Origin: TMED26 sp002694075
GTDB lineage: Bacteria; Pseudomonadota; Alphaproteobacteria; Thalassobaculales; Thalassobaculaceae
Assembly (NCBI GenBank): GCA_036160575.1
Contig: JAYYDT010000142.1
Span: 1-20,826, forward strand
Length of the DNA: 20,826 nt
Reading direction: 5' to 3'
The position numbers were made by a program, and so were the translations under genes. Below, piece after piece: positions 7,325 through 16,036 of this stretch. Each line of letters starts with the position of its first letter. Within the stretch, counting starts at the first letter, position 1. The notes under the pieces are model-generated. The model was not told the origin of the DNA. It did no database searches and worked only from the letters and a program-made list of their open reading frames with translations.

Positions 7325-8098
7325 TCACACTTCCAAAACCATACCGTCGAACGCCGGCTCGGTCGCCGCCGGACAGCGCGCCCGCAACGCCGCGTAATCG
7401 AGGCCGGCGCTCATATGGCTCAACACCGCGCGCCGCGGGCGCGCGCGCTCGATCCAGGAAAAACATCGTTCGACATTGGCGTGGGCCTTGCTCGGGCCGT
7501 CGCGCAGGCAATCGACGACCCATAAATCGATGCCTTCATAGCGGGTCAGGTCGCGGTCGGTGAAATGGGCGACATCAATCGAGTACGCGAAACGATTCTC
7601 AAAAATAAAGCCCAAGCTTTCGCCGCTGCTGCCATGATCCTGGCGCACCGCCTCGATGGCGCCGTTAAACGCGGCCAGCGGGCCAGGCGCGATTTCATGG
7701 GCCGTCAGGGGCGGCTCGAAATGGGGCGGGCTCTCGGGCACGCGCTCAAACATATAGCGAAAGCGCTCGCGGAGGATCGTCAAGGTGGCGCGGTCGGTGT
7801 AAAGCGGCAGCGGCGCGCCACGGCGCCAATGCAGCGGCCGCAGATCATCCAGGCCGTGGGTGTGATCGGCATGGCCATGGGTCAATAGGACGGCGTCGAT
7901 ATCGGGGCTGCCGGCGGCCAGCAACTGCTCCCGCAGGTCCGGCGACGTGTCGACCAAAATGGTTTTCCCGCCGGTTTCCACCAAGATCGACGCGCGCCGT
8001 CGTCGATTTTTGGGGTTGGCGGGGTCACAAGCGCCCCAGCCGCTGCTCAAGGTCGGCACCCCGACCGATGAGCCGCAGCCCAAAATCGTCACACGCAT
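7325..8098 (-). CDS. MBL-fold metallo-hydrolase, PhnP-like (cyclic phosphate phosphodiesterase family)
   Basis: A 257-aa metallo-beta-lactamase-fold enzyme. The family signature LLTHGHADHTHGLDDLR (71-87) gives metal ligands H74, H76, D78 and H79. ILVDTSPDLREQLL precedes it, and VLSHMSAGLDY near the C-terminus supplies the last His. The N-terminal ILGCGSSVGVP and the conserved GLDDLRP..W match the PhnP branch, whose studied member hydrolyses 5-phosphoribosyl-1,2-cyclic phosphate to the bisphosphate. No phn (C-P lyase) genes are here, so the role is probably general cyclic-phosphate or nucleotide housekeeping. The start ATG shares one base with the tatD stop (TAATG), which implies coupling. It is very common behind tatD in alphaproteobacteria. 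Confidence 0.88.
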   Translation of the reverse strand: MRVTILGCGSSVGVPTLSSGWGACDPANPKNRRRRASILVETGGKTILVDTSPDLREQLLAAGSPDIDAVLLTHGHADHTHGLDDLRPLHWRRGAPLPLYTDRATLTILRERFRYMFERVPESPPHFEPPLTAHEIAPGPLAAFNGAIEAVRQDHGSSGESLGFIFENRFAYSIDVAHFTDRDLTRYEGIDLWVVDCLRDGPSKAHANVERCFSWIERARPRRAVLSHMSAGLDYAALRARCPAATEPAFDGMVLEV

Positions 8099-8892
8099 TA
8101 TGTCGGCCTCGGTACCTTGGAAAACAAATGAAAGAAATTAGCGGTCGTCGCGGCCGCGCAGGCCTCCACCGAAACACCTTTGAGTTCGGCCAAAAAACGC
8201 AAGGTATCGGCCACATGGGCCGGCTCGCAGCGTTTGCCGCGATGAGGCACCGGCGCCAAATAAGGGGCGTCGGTTTCGACCAGCAAGCGCGTCAACGGCA
8301 GGTCGCGGACGGTCGCGCGGATATCCTCGGCGGATTTGAAGGTCAGGATCCCTGAGAGCGAAATATAAAATCCCATTTCCACCGTTTTTTCAGCGAGTTC
8401 TCTGCCTGTGCTAAAGCAATGTATGACGCCGCTAAACGGGCCCGCGTCGCGTCCTTCGGCGAGGATTTCAATGGTTTTGTCATCGGCCGACCGGGTGTGC
8501 ACCACCAGCGGTAATCCGCTCCGCCGGGCGGCCGCGATATGCCGACGAAAGCTCAACGCCTGGCGCTCGCGCGGGCCATAGTCATAGTGGAAATCGAGCC
8601 CGGTTTCGCCGATGGCGACGATTTTGGGGTCATTCGCCAAGTCACAAAGCCGGTCGACGGTCGCGACCTCTTCCTCGCCGACATGATGGGGATGGACCCC
8701 GACCGAGGCATAGATATCGGGATAGGCGCGGGCCACCGCCAGCACCGGCGCGAGCGCGCCAAGCTTGACGCAAATGGTGACCATCCGCGCGACCCCGGCG
8801 GTACGCGCCCGCCGCACCACATCGTCGCGATCACTGTCGAACTTGTGGAAATCGAGATGGCAGTGACTGTCGACGATTATCGGCAGCGACAT
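8098..8892 (-). CDS. TatD-family metal-dependent DNase/hydrolase
   Basis: A 264-aa TIM-barrel amidohydrolase-like enzyme with a full set of TatD motifs: DSHCHLDF with H10 and H12, GETGLDFHYD with E96, VHTRSADD with H132, VIHCFSTG with H158, and LVETDAPYLAP with D208. These bind the two divalent metals. Characterised members are 3'-5' exonucleases acting on damaged or single-stranded DNA in the cytoplasm. The gene starts eight bases after the metG stop and its own stop overlaps the next ATG, so metG-tatD-mbl form one transcription unit. Confidence 0.93.
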   Translation of the reverse strand: MSLPIIVDSHCHLDFHKFDSDRDDVVRRARTAGVARMVTICVKLGALAPVLAVARAYPDIYASVGVHPHHVGEEEVATVDRLCDLANDPKIVAIGETGLDFHYDYGPRERQALSFRRHIAAARRSGLPLVVHTRSADDKTIEILAEGRDAGPFSGVIHCFSTGRELAEKTVEMGFYISLSGILTFKSAEDIRATVRDLPLTRLLVETDAPYLAPVPHRGKRCEPAHVADTLRFLAELKGVSVEACAAATTANFFHLFSKVPRPT

Positions 8893-8900
8893 ATTCCGGC

Positions 8901-10424
8901 TTACCCCTCAACGAAACGCGGGAAGATGCCCGCCGGCGCCGGCAGCGCGGTACCCGCCGCCAACGCGCCGGCCGCGCCGAGAGCGGTGAAATCACGCGCC
9001 GCCGCGTCGACCCCTAATTGGTCCAGCATTTGGCCCATCGCGGTCGGCATCACCGGTTGGGTCAGGATGGCCAGATGGCGCAAGGTTTCCATCAAAGTAT
9101 AGAGCACCGTCGCCATGCGCGCCGGATCGGTTTTACGCAAGGTCCACGGGGCTTGTTCATCGACATAGCGATTGGCCGCCCCAACCACTTCCCAGGTTTC
9201 CTCGAGCGCGCGATGAAAAGCCTGCGCGTCGTAATGATAACGCAGGCGCGCCAGCAAGCCCTCGGCGGCGGCCAGCATGGCGTGGTCCGGCTGGGTCAAA
9301 TCGCCCGGGGCCGGCACCGCGCCGCCGGCGTGTTTGGCGACGAACGACAACACCCGCTGCGCCAAATTGCCCAAGTCGTTGGCGAGGTCGCCGTTCATGC
9401 GATGCACCATCGAGCGCACCGAAAAATCCCCGTCATTGCCGAACGGCACCTCGCGCAACAGGAAATAGCGGGTTTGCTCCAAACCATAGGTCTCGATCAA
9501 TTGGTAGGGATCGATCACATTGCCGAGAGATTTGGAGATTTTCTCGCCCTCGTTGGTCCACCAGCCGTGCGCGAAGACACGTTTTGGCGGCGCCAGGCCG
9601 GCGGCCATCAAAAAGGCCGGCCAGTAAACCGCGTGGAACCGCAGAATATCCTTGCCGACCATGTGCAAATCGGCCGGCCACCAGGTTTGATAACTTTCGC
9701 TGTCGGTTTCGGGGAAACCGGCGGCGGTGATGTAATTGGTCAGCGCGTCGAGCCAGACATACATGATGTGTTGGTCGTCATCGGGCACTTCGATGCCCCA
9801 TTTGAAGCTGGTCCGCGACACCGACAGATCGCGAAGACCGCCCTTGACGAAACTGATCACCTCATTGCGGCGGCTTTCAGGCCGGATGAAGTCGGGGTTG
9901 GCGGCGTAGAATTCAAGCAGCGGCTCTTGCCATTTCGACAAGTCGAAAAAATAGCTCGGCTCCTCGACCCACTCCACCGGCGCGCCGCTTGGCGCCTTGC
10001 CGTCGGTAATTTCGTTTTCGGTGAAAAACGCTTCGTCCCGCACCGAATACCAGCCCGCGTATTTGCCGAGATAGATATGGCCGGCGGCCAACAAGCGCCG
10101 CCAAATCGCTTGCGTGGCGGTGACATGGCGGGCCTCGGTGGTGCGGATGAAATCATCGTTGGAGAAATTCATCGCCACCGCCAAATCGCGGAAGTTTTGC
10201 GACACTTGGTCGGTGAAATCCTGCGGCGCCACACCGGCGTCGGCGGCCGCTTTCTCAACCTTCTGGCCATGCTCGTCGGTGCCGGTCAGAAAATGCACAC
10301 GATAGCCGTCCAAACGCTTAAACCGCGCCATCGCGTCACAGGCCAAGGTCGTGTAGGCGTGGCCGATATGCGGTTTGTCATTGACGTAATAAATCGGTGT
10401 CGTGATGTAAAAAGTCTGATCCAT
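8901..10424 (-). CDS. metG: Methionyl-tRNA synthetase
   Basis: A 507-aa class I synthetase that charges tRNA-Met. It shows PHIGHAY with the HIGH motif at 19-22, TGTDEHGQKVEKAA, the KMSKS-loop variant KISKS at 295-299 in NEGEKISKSLGN, and a C-terminal anticodon-binding helical domain. The connective peptide (GWYSVRDEAFFTENEI) lacks the Cys pairs of zinc-bearing forms. There is also no C-terminal EMAP/tRNA-binding extension, so this is the short MetG2-like type. Start ATG 10424 was chosen because the conserved N-terminus begins there with GGAG upstream; the open frame extends to 10550, but that stretch looks non-coding. It lies 100 bases after holB. Confidence 0.97.
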   Translation of the reverse strand: MDQTFYITTPIYYVNDKPHIGHAYTTLACDAMARFKRLDGYRVHFLTGTDEHGQKVEKAAADAGVAPQDFTDQVSQNFRDLAVAMNFSNDDFIRTTEARHVTATQAIWRRLLAAGHIYLGKYAGWYSVRDEAFFTENEITDGKAPSGAPVEWVEEPSYFFDLSKWQEPLLEFYAANPDFIRPESRRNEVISFVKGGLRDLSVSRTSFKWGIEVPDDDQHIMYVWLDALTNYITAAGFPETDSESYQTWWPADLHMVGKDILRFHAVYWPAFLMAAGLAPPKRVFAHGWWTNEGEKISKSLGNVIDPYQLIETYGLEQTRYFLLREVPFGNDGDFSVRSMVHRMNGDLANDLGNLAQRVLSFVAKHAGGAVPAPGDLTQPDHAMLAAAEGLLARLRYHYDAQAFHRALEETWEVVGAANRYVDEQAPWTLRKTDPARMATVLYTLMETLRHLAILTQPVMPTAMGQMLDQLGVDAAARDFTALGAAGALAAGTALPAPAGIFPRFVEG

Positions 10425-10458
10425 CCGGGGCTCCAAGGCCATTCCAACACCGACGGCG

Positions 10459-10478
10459 GGGACCACCGGCGGGGTCCC
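10459..10478. other. Weak stem-loop in the holB-metG gap
   Basis: GGGACC (10459-10464) pairs with GGTCCC (10473-10478) across an 8-base loop. It lies in the 100-base gap between the holB stop and the metG start, on the minus-strand transcript. There is no U-tract, so it is not a classical terminator; it could be a mild attenuator or a processing site. The gap otherwise shows nothing I can name. Confidence 0.25.
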
Positions 10479-10524
10479 ATGACCTACCTGGCGACCCGCC
10501 GACTGGCAAGGCTGAAAGCGCCGA

Positions 10525-11637
10525 TCAGCGCGCCGCCGCGAGTTTGTCAAAGATATTGAGCACCATCTGCCGCCTGTCCAGGTTCAAAGCGGTGCCCCGG
10601 CGCAGCATGCCGGCGATGTCGGCGTGCCGATCCAGCCACTCGATGAGGGGCCGGTCGGCCAGCAGGCGGCCGGCGATCTCGCCCTCGCCCGCCAACAGCG
10701 TCGGCGCCGGTCCGCCGCCGGCGGCGGCGCGGATCACCCGCGCCAACCAGGCCAGCAACAGATCGGTGGCGATTTCAAAAGGATCGCCGGCGGCGTCGCG
10801 CGGCGCCCGTGCCCAGTCATCGGCCAGTTTATAGAGGCGCGCGATATCAAAACGCGGCGCGTCCGCCAACACATCGATCATCTGGCGATAAAGCTCCAAG
10901 CCACCGGCGTCGGCCAACAAAATGGCGCGGCCAATACTGCCCTCGGCGAGGCTCACCAAGGCGGCTTGTTCGGCCGCGTCCAATTCCGGCCGCAAACGCG
11001 CCAAAAGACCGGCGACCTCGGCCTCGGCGAGCGGGCGCAGGGGCAATTGGCGGCAGCGCGAACGGATCGTCGGCAACAGCCGGCCCGGGTTATGGCTAAC
11101 CAGAATCACCAGCGCCCGTGCCGGCGGCTCCTCCAAAAGCTTCAAGATCGCGTTAGCGGCATTGCGGTTCATTTCGTCGGCGGCGTCGACGATAACGATG
11201 CGCCAGCCGCCCATCGCCGGGGTCAGCGCCAAAAACCCCCCCATTTCGCGCACATCGTCGACCACGATTTCATCGCGCAAGCGCTTGCGGCGCGGGTCGA
11301 AACCCCGCTCGATGGCCAACAGGTCCGGGTGACTGCCGGCCAGCACTTGGCGAAACACGGCACTTTCCGCGTCCACCGACAGATCGTCGACCGGGGCGTC
11401 GCCGAACAGACCGCCATCAGCGGGCGGCGCCCCAGCCAACAGGGCGCGGGCGAAGCGATAGGCCAGCGTCGCCTTGCCAATACCACGCGGTCCGCAGATC
11501 AGCCAACCGTGATGCAAGCGTCCCCCCTGGCGCGCCTCGGCCAGGGCGGAAACCGCCGCCGCGTGACCGATGAGGTCGACACTGGCGCGCGGGTGATGCT
11601 CGCCGGCCGCGGCCAAGTCCGGGTCGGCCACGCTCAC
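10525..11637 (-). CDS. holB: DNA polymerase III delta' subunit (clamp loader)
   Basis: A 370-aa AAA+ clamp-loader subunit. It has a Walker A-like GPRGIGKAT at 49-57, a Walker B-like strand RIVIVDAADEMN at 146-157, LLEEPP at 167-172, and the SRC sensor at 193-195 (TIRSRCRQLPL). The Cys zinc module of the E. coli protein is absent; in its place is an acidic insert around LFGDAPVDDLSVDAES, as is usual in alphaproteobacteria. The function is to help load the beta clamp during replication. The start is GTG 11637, which overlaps the tmk stop as GTGA; the open frame upstream lies inside tmk and is not coding. The overlap indicates tmk-holB coupling. Confidence 0.93.
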   Translation of the reverse strand: MSVADPDLAAAGEHHPRASVDLIGHAAAVSALAEARQGGRLHHGWLICGPRGIGKATLAYRFARALLAGAPPADGGLFGDAPVDDLSVDAESAVFRQVLAGSHPDLLAIERGFDPRRKRLRDEIVVDDVREMGGFLALTPAMGGWRIVIVDAADEMNRNAANAILKLLEEPPARALVILVSHNPGRLLPTIRSRCRQLPLRPLAEAEVAGLLARLRPELDAAEQAALVSLAEGSIGRAILLADAGGLELYRQMIDVLADAPRFDIARLYKLADDWARAPRDAAGDPFEIATDLLLAWLARVIRAAAGGGPAPTLLAGEGEIAGRLLADRPLIEWLDRHADIAGMLRRGTALNLDRRQMVLNIFDKLAAAR

Positions 11638-12284
11638 GCCGCGTCTTTCAAGCGGGCGTCGACGGCGGCCAGGATGGCGCCCGACACATCGGCGCTGGCG
11701 CAATTGGCGTCGATCACCTGGCACCGCCGCGGGTCGCCGGCGGCGATTTCCAAAAAGCCGGCGCGCATGCGTTCGTGAAAATCGATGTCCATTTGCTCGT
11801 AACGATCTTCGGCGATCCCCGCGGTCTGCTCCAAGCGACGCAAGGAGCGTTCAATCCCGGTCAGGACCGGCAGATCCAACACCAAGGTCAAATCCGGCGC
11901 CACCCCTTCCAGGGTGACGCGGTGAATCCGCCGAATAATCTCGCGTGCCAGGCCCAGGCCATAGCCCTGATAAGCCATGGTGGAATCGGCGAAACGGTCG
12001 CTGATCACCCACGCGCCGCGGGCCAGCGCCGGGGCGATCAAGTGCTGCCAATGGTCGCGGCGGGCGGCGTAAAGCAGCAGAACTTCGCTCAACGGGTCCC
12101 AACGGTCGGTGGGACCGGTCACCAACAGGCGGCGAATTTCCTCGGCGCCGTCCGAGCCGCCGGGCTCCCGCGTGGTCACCACCTCATGGCCGCGCTCGCG
12201 CAGGGCCTCGGCCAAGGCCGCGACCTGGGTCGATTTACCGGCACCCTCGCCACCTTCCAAGGTGATGAAACGGCCAGCGGCCAC
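11634..12284 (-). CDS. tmk: Thymidylate (dTMP) kinase
   Basis: A 216-aa P-loop kinase that makes dTDP from dTMP and ATP. FITLEGGEGAGKSTQ has the P-loop at residues 11-19, REPGGS follows at the DR(E)-type dTMP loop, SDRFADSTMAYQGYG carries the Asp-Arg motif, and the LID segment lies around RLEQTAGIAEDRYEQ. I prefer GTG 12284, which gives the family-like N-terminus MAAGRFITLEG and starts two bases after the carboxypeptidase stop. A GTG five codons upstream at 12299 is possible and would overlap that gene by 13 bases. Neither start has a strong ribosome binding site, so coupling to the upstream gene is likely. Confidence 0.95.
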   Translation of the reverse strand: MAAGRFITLEGGEGAGKSTQVAALAEALRERGHEVVTTREPGGSDGAEEIRRLLVTGPTDRWDPLSEVLLLYAARRDHWQHLIAPALARGAWVISDRFADSTMAYQGYGLGLAREIIRRIHRVTLEGVAPDLTLVLDLPVLTGIERSLRRLEQTAGIAEDRYEQMDIDFHERMRAGFLEIAAGDPRRCQVIDANCASADVSGAILAAVDARLKDAA

Positions 12285-12286
12285 CC

Positions 12287-13414
12287 TTATTCGCCCCACA
12301 CCAGAAAACTGATGGCCGCGCCGATGCGCTTGATCACACCCAGTTGATCGACGTCACGGCCAGCCAGCAGCGGCCGATTGATGACCGGCATGCCCGGCCC
12401 ACTGATGCGCAGCTGGCCCAGTTCCTGGCCCCGCCGAATAGGAGTTGTCACCGGCCCCTCATAAACCGCGGTTAGCTTGATTTTGCGCCACACCCGGCGG
12501 GGCAGCGTGAGACGCAGGTCTTGCGCCAAGACCAGCGGCACGCTGTCAGCGGTGCCGAGCCAGACCGCCGCCTTTTCAACCGGTTCGTCTTTTTTAAAAA
12601 GATCGTAATTGTCGAAGGTGCGAAATCCCCATTCCAGCAAGCGCTCCGCCTCGCTGGCTCGCTGACGCACGCTGGCCAGGCCGTTGACCACCAGGATCAA
12701 ACGCCGCTCACCGCGTTTCACCGAGGCCGCCAAGCCGTAACCGGCGGCCCGGGTATGGCCGGTCTTCAGCCCATCGGCGCCCATGTTTTTGTAAAGCAGC
12801 GGATTCCGGTTGCCTTGGCGGATTTTGTTATAGGTAAAGCTGGTTTCTTGATAGAGCGGGTAATATTTGGGGAAGCGCCGAATCGTCTCGGCCGCCAACT
12901 GAGCCAAATCGCGAACCGTGGTGCGATGCTGGGGGTCGGGCCAACCGGTGGCGTTGCGAAACACCGTATTGGTCATCCCAATCTCGGCGGCCACCTCGGT
13001 CATGCGTTGGGCGAAGGCCGCTTCGGAGCCGTCCATGGCCTCGGCCAAGGCGATCGCCGCGTCATTGCCGGATTGGACCACAATCCCGCGCAGGATATCC
13101 TCCACCGTGACACGCGAATTGACCTCGATGAACATTTTCGAGCCGCCCTTGCGCCACGCTTTTTCACTGACCGTGACGGTGTCGTCGAGGCGCAGGGTCT
13201 CGTCTTTCAACGCGCGAAAGGCCAGAAAGGCGGTCATCATTTTGGTCATTGAGGCCGGCGGCGTGAGGCGATCAGCTTCCTTTTCAAAGAGTACCGCGCC
13301 AGTGTCGAAATCGATCAAAATCGCTTCGCGCGCGGGCGTTTCAAGCGCCGTCGCCGGGCGGGCCATGGCCATCGCCAGACCCATCGCCATGATCACCAAA
13401 AACCGGGCTGCCAT
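12287..13414 (-). CDS. D-alanyl-D-alanine carboxypeptidase (PBP5/6-like, peptidase S11)
   Basis: A 375-aa exported penicillin-binding protein. A signal peptide covers about residues 1-24, ending ATA before LETPARE. The three active-site motifs are intact: SMTK at 55-58 with nucleophile S55, SGN at 115-117, and KTG at 217-219. The C-terminal part, about 280-375, is the beta-rich PBP5 domain, and the last residues (KRIGAAISFLVWGE) resemble the amphipathic membrane anchor. It removes the terminal D-Ala from peptidoglycan pentapeptides in the periplasm. ATG 13414 is supported by GAGAGGG upstream. It heads the run into tmk and holB, a common alphaproteobacterial order. Confidence 0.95.
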   Translation of the reverse strand: MAARFLVIMAMGLAMAMARPATALETPAREAILIDFDTGAVLFEKEADRLTPPASMTKMMTAFLAFRALKDETLRLDDTVTVSEKAWRKGGSKMFIEVNSRVTVEDILRGIVVQSGNDAAIALAEAMDGSEAAFAQRMTEVAAEIGMTNTVFRNATGWPDPQHRTTVRDLAQLAAETIRRFPKYYPLYQETSFTYNKIRQGNRNPLLYKNMGADGLKTGHTRAAGYGLAASVKRGERRLILVVNGLASVRQRASEAERLLEWGFRTFDNYDLFKKDEPVEKAAVWLGTADSVPLVLAQDLRLTLPRRVWRKIKLTAVYEGPVTTPIRRGQELGQLRISGPGMPVINRPLLAGRDVDQLGVIKRIGAAISFLVWGE

Positions 13415-13507
13415 GTCCGTCCCTCTCAATCCCGTCGCGGCACGAATTTCCAAAGCACCGCCAAACCATCGGCCCACGCTAGACCAAAATTATGGCGCAA
13501 ATTTGTA

Positions 13508-13529
13508 GGCCGAGGCTACCGCCTCGGTC
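13508..13529. terminator. Palindrome between rlpA and the carboxypeptidase gene
   Basis: GGCCGAGGC (13508-13516) pairs with GCCTCGGTC (13521-13529) around the loop TACC, giving nine pairs including one G-U. It lies 28 bases downstream of the rlpA stop on the minus strand. The following bases are TACAAATTT rather than a true U-run, so it could be a weak or Rho-assisted terminator or a dispersed palindromic unit. The flanking 140-base gap must also hold the promoter of the carboxypeptidase gene, which I cannot locate. Confidence 0.4.
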
Positions 13530-13556
13530 AATTGAACAGCGGGTCCCGCCGGCCTG

Positions 13557-14573
13557 TCAGTCAACGACAAGACGGGCGCCCGGATAGCCAAAGTCGATCA
13601 CCCGCGCCAAAACTTGATCGCCGGTGCCGACACCGCTCAACGGTCCGATGCGGACCCGATAGAAACGCTTGCCGTTGATCACCGCCGGGCTCACCGACAC
13701 CCGGCCGAAGGCTTCCAGACGCTGCCGCAGTTTGTCGGCGTTGGCCGCGTTGGCGAAGGCGCCGGCTTGCACGAATAAGCGGGTTTTGCGCGGCGGTGTT
13801 TGGCGGAGTTGGGGCTGGCGGGCGGCGCGGGTCATGTCGACGATACTGGCGCCGGCCTTTTTCGCCGGCACCGACATCGCCGTCGGCGGTTTGGCGACAC
13901 TGCCCGACAGGGGTTTCAACCCCCGCGCCGAAACCGCCAAGCGCGGCGAGGATTGCGGCGCCGGTCCCCGCGCCCCGCCACCGGTGGCGGCGCGGAGAGG
14001 CGAGGGCCGGCCGGCTTTGGCCAAGCGCTTTAAACGCGCGCTTTCGGTCGCCATTAAGGTGACGCGCACCCGCGCCGTGCCCTGTCGCTTAAAACCTAAC
14101 AATTGCGCCGCGCGCTTGGACAGATCGATAATCCGGCCATGGGCGAAAGGGCCGCGATCGTTAACCCGAATGACCATCGACCGGCCATTCACCAAATTGG
14201 TAACTTGCACCACGCTCGGCATGGGCAGGGTGCGGTGCGCCGCGGAAACCTCGTTTTGGTCGAAAATCTCCCCATTGGCGGTTTTCTTGCCATGAAAATT
14301 CGGCCCGTACCAAGACGCGATCCCGGTTTCGGAATAATTGATGTCCTCCTTCGGATAATACCAAACACCCTTGATTTGATAGGGCGAGCCCACCTTATAG
14401 CGACCGACCGGTGCCGGGCCGGTGGCCAGCGCTTTCAGGCGTTTGGCATTGTGGGACACCAACGCCGTCTCGGCGCATCCGGCGAGACCGGCCGTGACAA
14501 CAACGGCGAGTGCGATGATCAGCGCGCGCGCGCCTCGGCACATCATTTGGGACCCGCCGGCCAGCATCGGCAT
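13557..14573 (-). CDS. rlpA: RlpA-type septal lytic transglycosylase lipoprotein with SPOR domain
   Basis: A 338-aa lipoprotein. The signal peptide ends in the lipobox GLAGC, with acylated Cys at 33. A double-psi beta-barrel at about 80-170 holds GIASWYGP, NGEIFD, AAHRTLP and NDRGPF; the Asp of EIFD and the His of AAH are eight residues apart, like the catalytic pair of RlpA. A Pro/Ala/Ser/Arg-rich linker (about 185-260) leads to a C-terminal SPOR domain (about 263-338; LFVQAGAF...ADKLRQRLEAFG...YRVRIGPL), which binds glycan strands stripped of stem peptides at division sites. The enzyme cleaves such denuded glycans. In-frame ATGs at 14546 and 14543 are alternative starts. It lies next to the carboxypeptidase but is probably a separate unit. 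Confidence 0.92.
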   Translation of the reverse strand: MPMLAGGSQMMCRGARALIIALAVVVTAGLAGCAETALVSHNAKRLKALATGPAPVGRYKVGSPYQIKGVWYYPKEDINYSETGIASWYGPNFHGKKTANGEIFDQNEVSAAHRTLPMPSVVQVTNLVNGRSMVIRVNDRGPFAHGRIIDLSKRAAQLLGFKRQGTARVRVTLMATESARLKRLAKAGRPSPLRAATGGGARGPAPQSSPRLAVSARGLKPLSGSVAKPPTAMSVPAKKAGASIVDMTRAARQPQLRQTPPRKTRLFVQAGAFANAANADKLRQRLEAFGRVSVSPAVINGKRFYRVRIGPLSGVGTGDQVLARVIDFGYPGARLVVD

Positions 14574-14645
14574 TTCTCCGCACCACTTTCGCGGACGGGC
14601 CGAAGCGGACCCGCGTGAGACCTTCCGCGATTCTTCCTCACGATC

Positions 14646-16034
14646 CTACCACATCGGGCGATCGTGGCCCAACGGCACACTTGGCCGCGTCCACCGCGGC
14701 GCCATGCCCTCGATCACCCCGGCATGGCGAAGGGCGCGGAGTTGGCCAAAACCGCTGGCGCTTTCCTCGAGCAAATCGTCGGGCCGGGCCGGTTCCGCGA
14801 CCGCCGGGCCATCGGTCACCTTCGGCAAGTCCTGCAGCCAATGCCCGGTGCGGGCCAAGGCCACCTGGACGTGCCAACTGCCGCCCTCTTGGGCGCGTTT
14901 GAGCACCGCCGCCAACGCCCCCAGCGCCATTAAATAACCCGAAGCATGGTCCAATGCCTGGGCCGGTAGCACCTGGGGTTGATCCGCCAAGCCGGCGGCC
15001 CGCGCCTCGCTGTGATTGAGACCGATCGCTGTTTGCGCGATGGAGTCGAAACCGCGCCGCCCGGCCCACGGACCGGTATGGCCATAGGCCGACAAGGAGA
15101 CATAGATGATGCCGGGCTTGAGCGCGGCCACCGCCGCCGGCCCAAAGCCGCGTGCGGCGAGGCCGCCGGGACGGTAGCCTTGCACGAAAATATCGGCATC
15201 GCCGATCAGAGCCGCCAAGTGCCGGCCATCCTCATCGGCGCGCAAATCGAGATGGGCACTGCGCTTGCCGCGGCCCACATCGACGGTCAATTCGGCCATC
15301 GACGGCAGGTGCGGCGCGCTGATGGCCAACACATCGGCGCCATGGGCGGCCAGGACCCGACCACACACCGGCCCCGCGATAACGCGTGTCAAATCCAGTA
15401 CCTTAAGCCCGTCGAGCGGCCGCGCGCGCGCCCGTACCGGCGTTTTCGGCGCCGCGCCAATTCGCGCCAGGCTGATTAACGGGAGACCCGCCACAGCCTG
15501 GCCTTGGGCGCTGTCCCGCCAAGCCTCCATCGGGCGCATCATGGCGGCGATGGCGCCGGCCTCGGCGGCCGCGCTCTCAACCTCGCCGGCGGCGCGCCCG
15601 GCCAGGGCGGCGGTCACCGCCGCCGGCGTCTCGGCGCAGTCCAAAACCTGACACAACGCCTGACGGTGATGGGCGAAATTGGTGTGCACTCGCAGCCAAC
15701 GCCCATCGCCGCAACGATAGGCCCCGGCCAACGAGTCCCACAGCGCCGCCGGGGGCTGGCCATCGACCTCGAAAACGCGCTCACTGCGGAACTCCAGGGC
15801 GGCGTGCCGGCGGTCCGCGCGCACCGCCAGGGCGGCGCCGGTGGCCGCGCGCCAGACTTCGCTGGCGGCCAAGGCAACGCCGGCGATGGTCGCCTGGGCC
15901 AGGCCGGCGACGTCATGGTGGGCCGGGTAGACCGGGGCGTCGCCATCGGCGCGCAAACGCGCCAAAGCCGATGGAGCCAACCCGAGGTCGCGCCAAACGG
16001 GGGCCAATATGTCGGGTGCGGGCGCGACCGGCAT
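14646..16034 (-). CDS. CaiB/BaiF family CoA-transferase with rearranged domain order
   Basis: A 462-aa class III CoA-transferase-like protein. The Rossmann half, normally at the N-terminus, begins only at about residue 206 (PLDGLKVLDLTRVIAGPVCG). It continues through GADVLAI, GRGKRSAHLDL, FVQGYRPGGL and GIIYVSLSAYGHTGPW. The Asp in QALDHASGYL (about 362) fits the catalytic Asp that forms the aspartyl-CoA thioester. The first 200 residues resemble the segment that usually follows (GAYRCGDGRWLRVHTNF, HHRQALCQVL). ATG 16034 starts two bases after the transglycosylase stop with a GGGGG ribosome binding site, so the two are coupled. Acyl donor and acceptor are unknown. Confidence 0.82.
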   Translation of the reverse strand: MPVAPAPDILAPVWRDLGLAPSALARLRADGDAPVYPAHHDVAGLAQATIAGVALAASEVWRAATGAALAVRADRRHAALEFRSERVFEVDGQPPAALWDSLAGAYRCGDGRWLRVHTNFAHHRQALCQVLDCAETPAAVTAALAGRAAGEVESAAAEAGAIAAMMRPMEAWRDSAQGQAVAGLPLISLARIGAAPKTPVRARARPLDGLKVLDLTRVIAGPVCGRVLAAHGADVLAISAPHLPSMAELTVDVGRGKRSAHLDLRADEDGRHLAALIGDADIFVQGYRPGGLAARGFGPAAVAALKPGIIYVSLSAYGHTGPWAGRRGFDSIAQTAIGLNHSEARAAGLADQPQVLPAQALDHASGYLMALGALAAVLKRAQEGGSWHVQVALARTGHWLQDLPKVTDGPAVAEPARPDDLLEESASGFGQLRALRHAGVIEGMAPRWTRPSVPLGHDRPMW

Positions 16035-16036
16035 GA

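Noticed and set aside
10425..10550. N-terminal extension of metG
   Set aside because: These codons are Arg/Pro-rich and precede the conserved MetRS start (FYITTPIYYVND); the Met at 10424 has a ribosome binding site.
9018..10559. Very long (513-aa) plus-strand ORF opposite metG
   Set aside because: It is antisense to a clear methionyl-tRNA synthetase. Such long antisense frames are common in GC-rich coding DNA, and its translation shows no family motif.
10624..11778. 384-aa plus-strand ORF opposite holB and tmk
   Set aside because: Antisense shadow rich in Gln/Arg/Gly with no recognisable domain, while holB and tmk motifs are intact on the other strand.
12521..13252. 243-aa plus-strand ORF opposite the carboxypeptidase gene
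   Set aside because: Antisense shadow of a gene with complete SxxK, SxN and KTG motifs.
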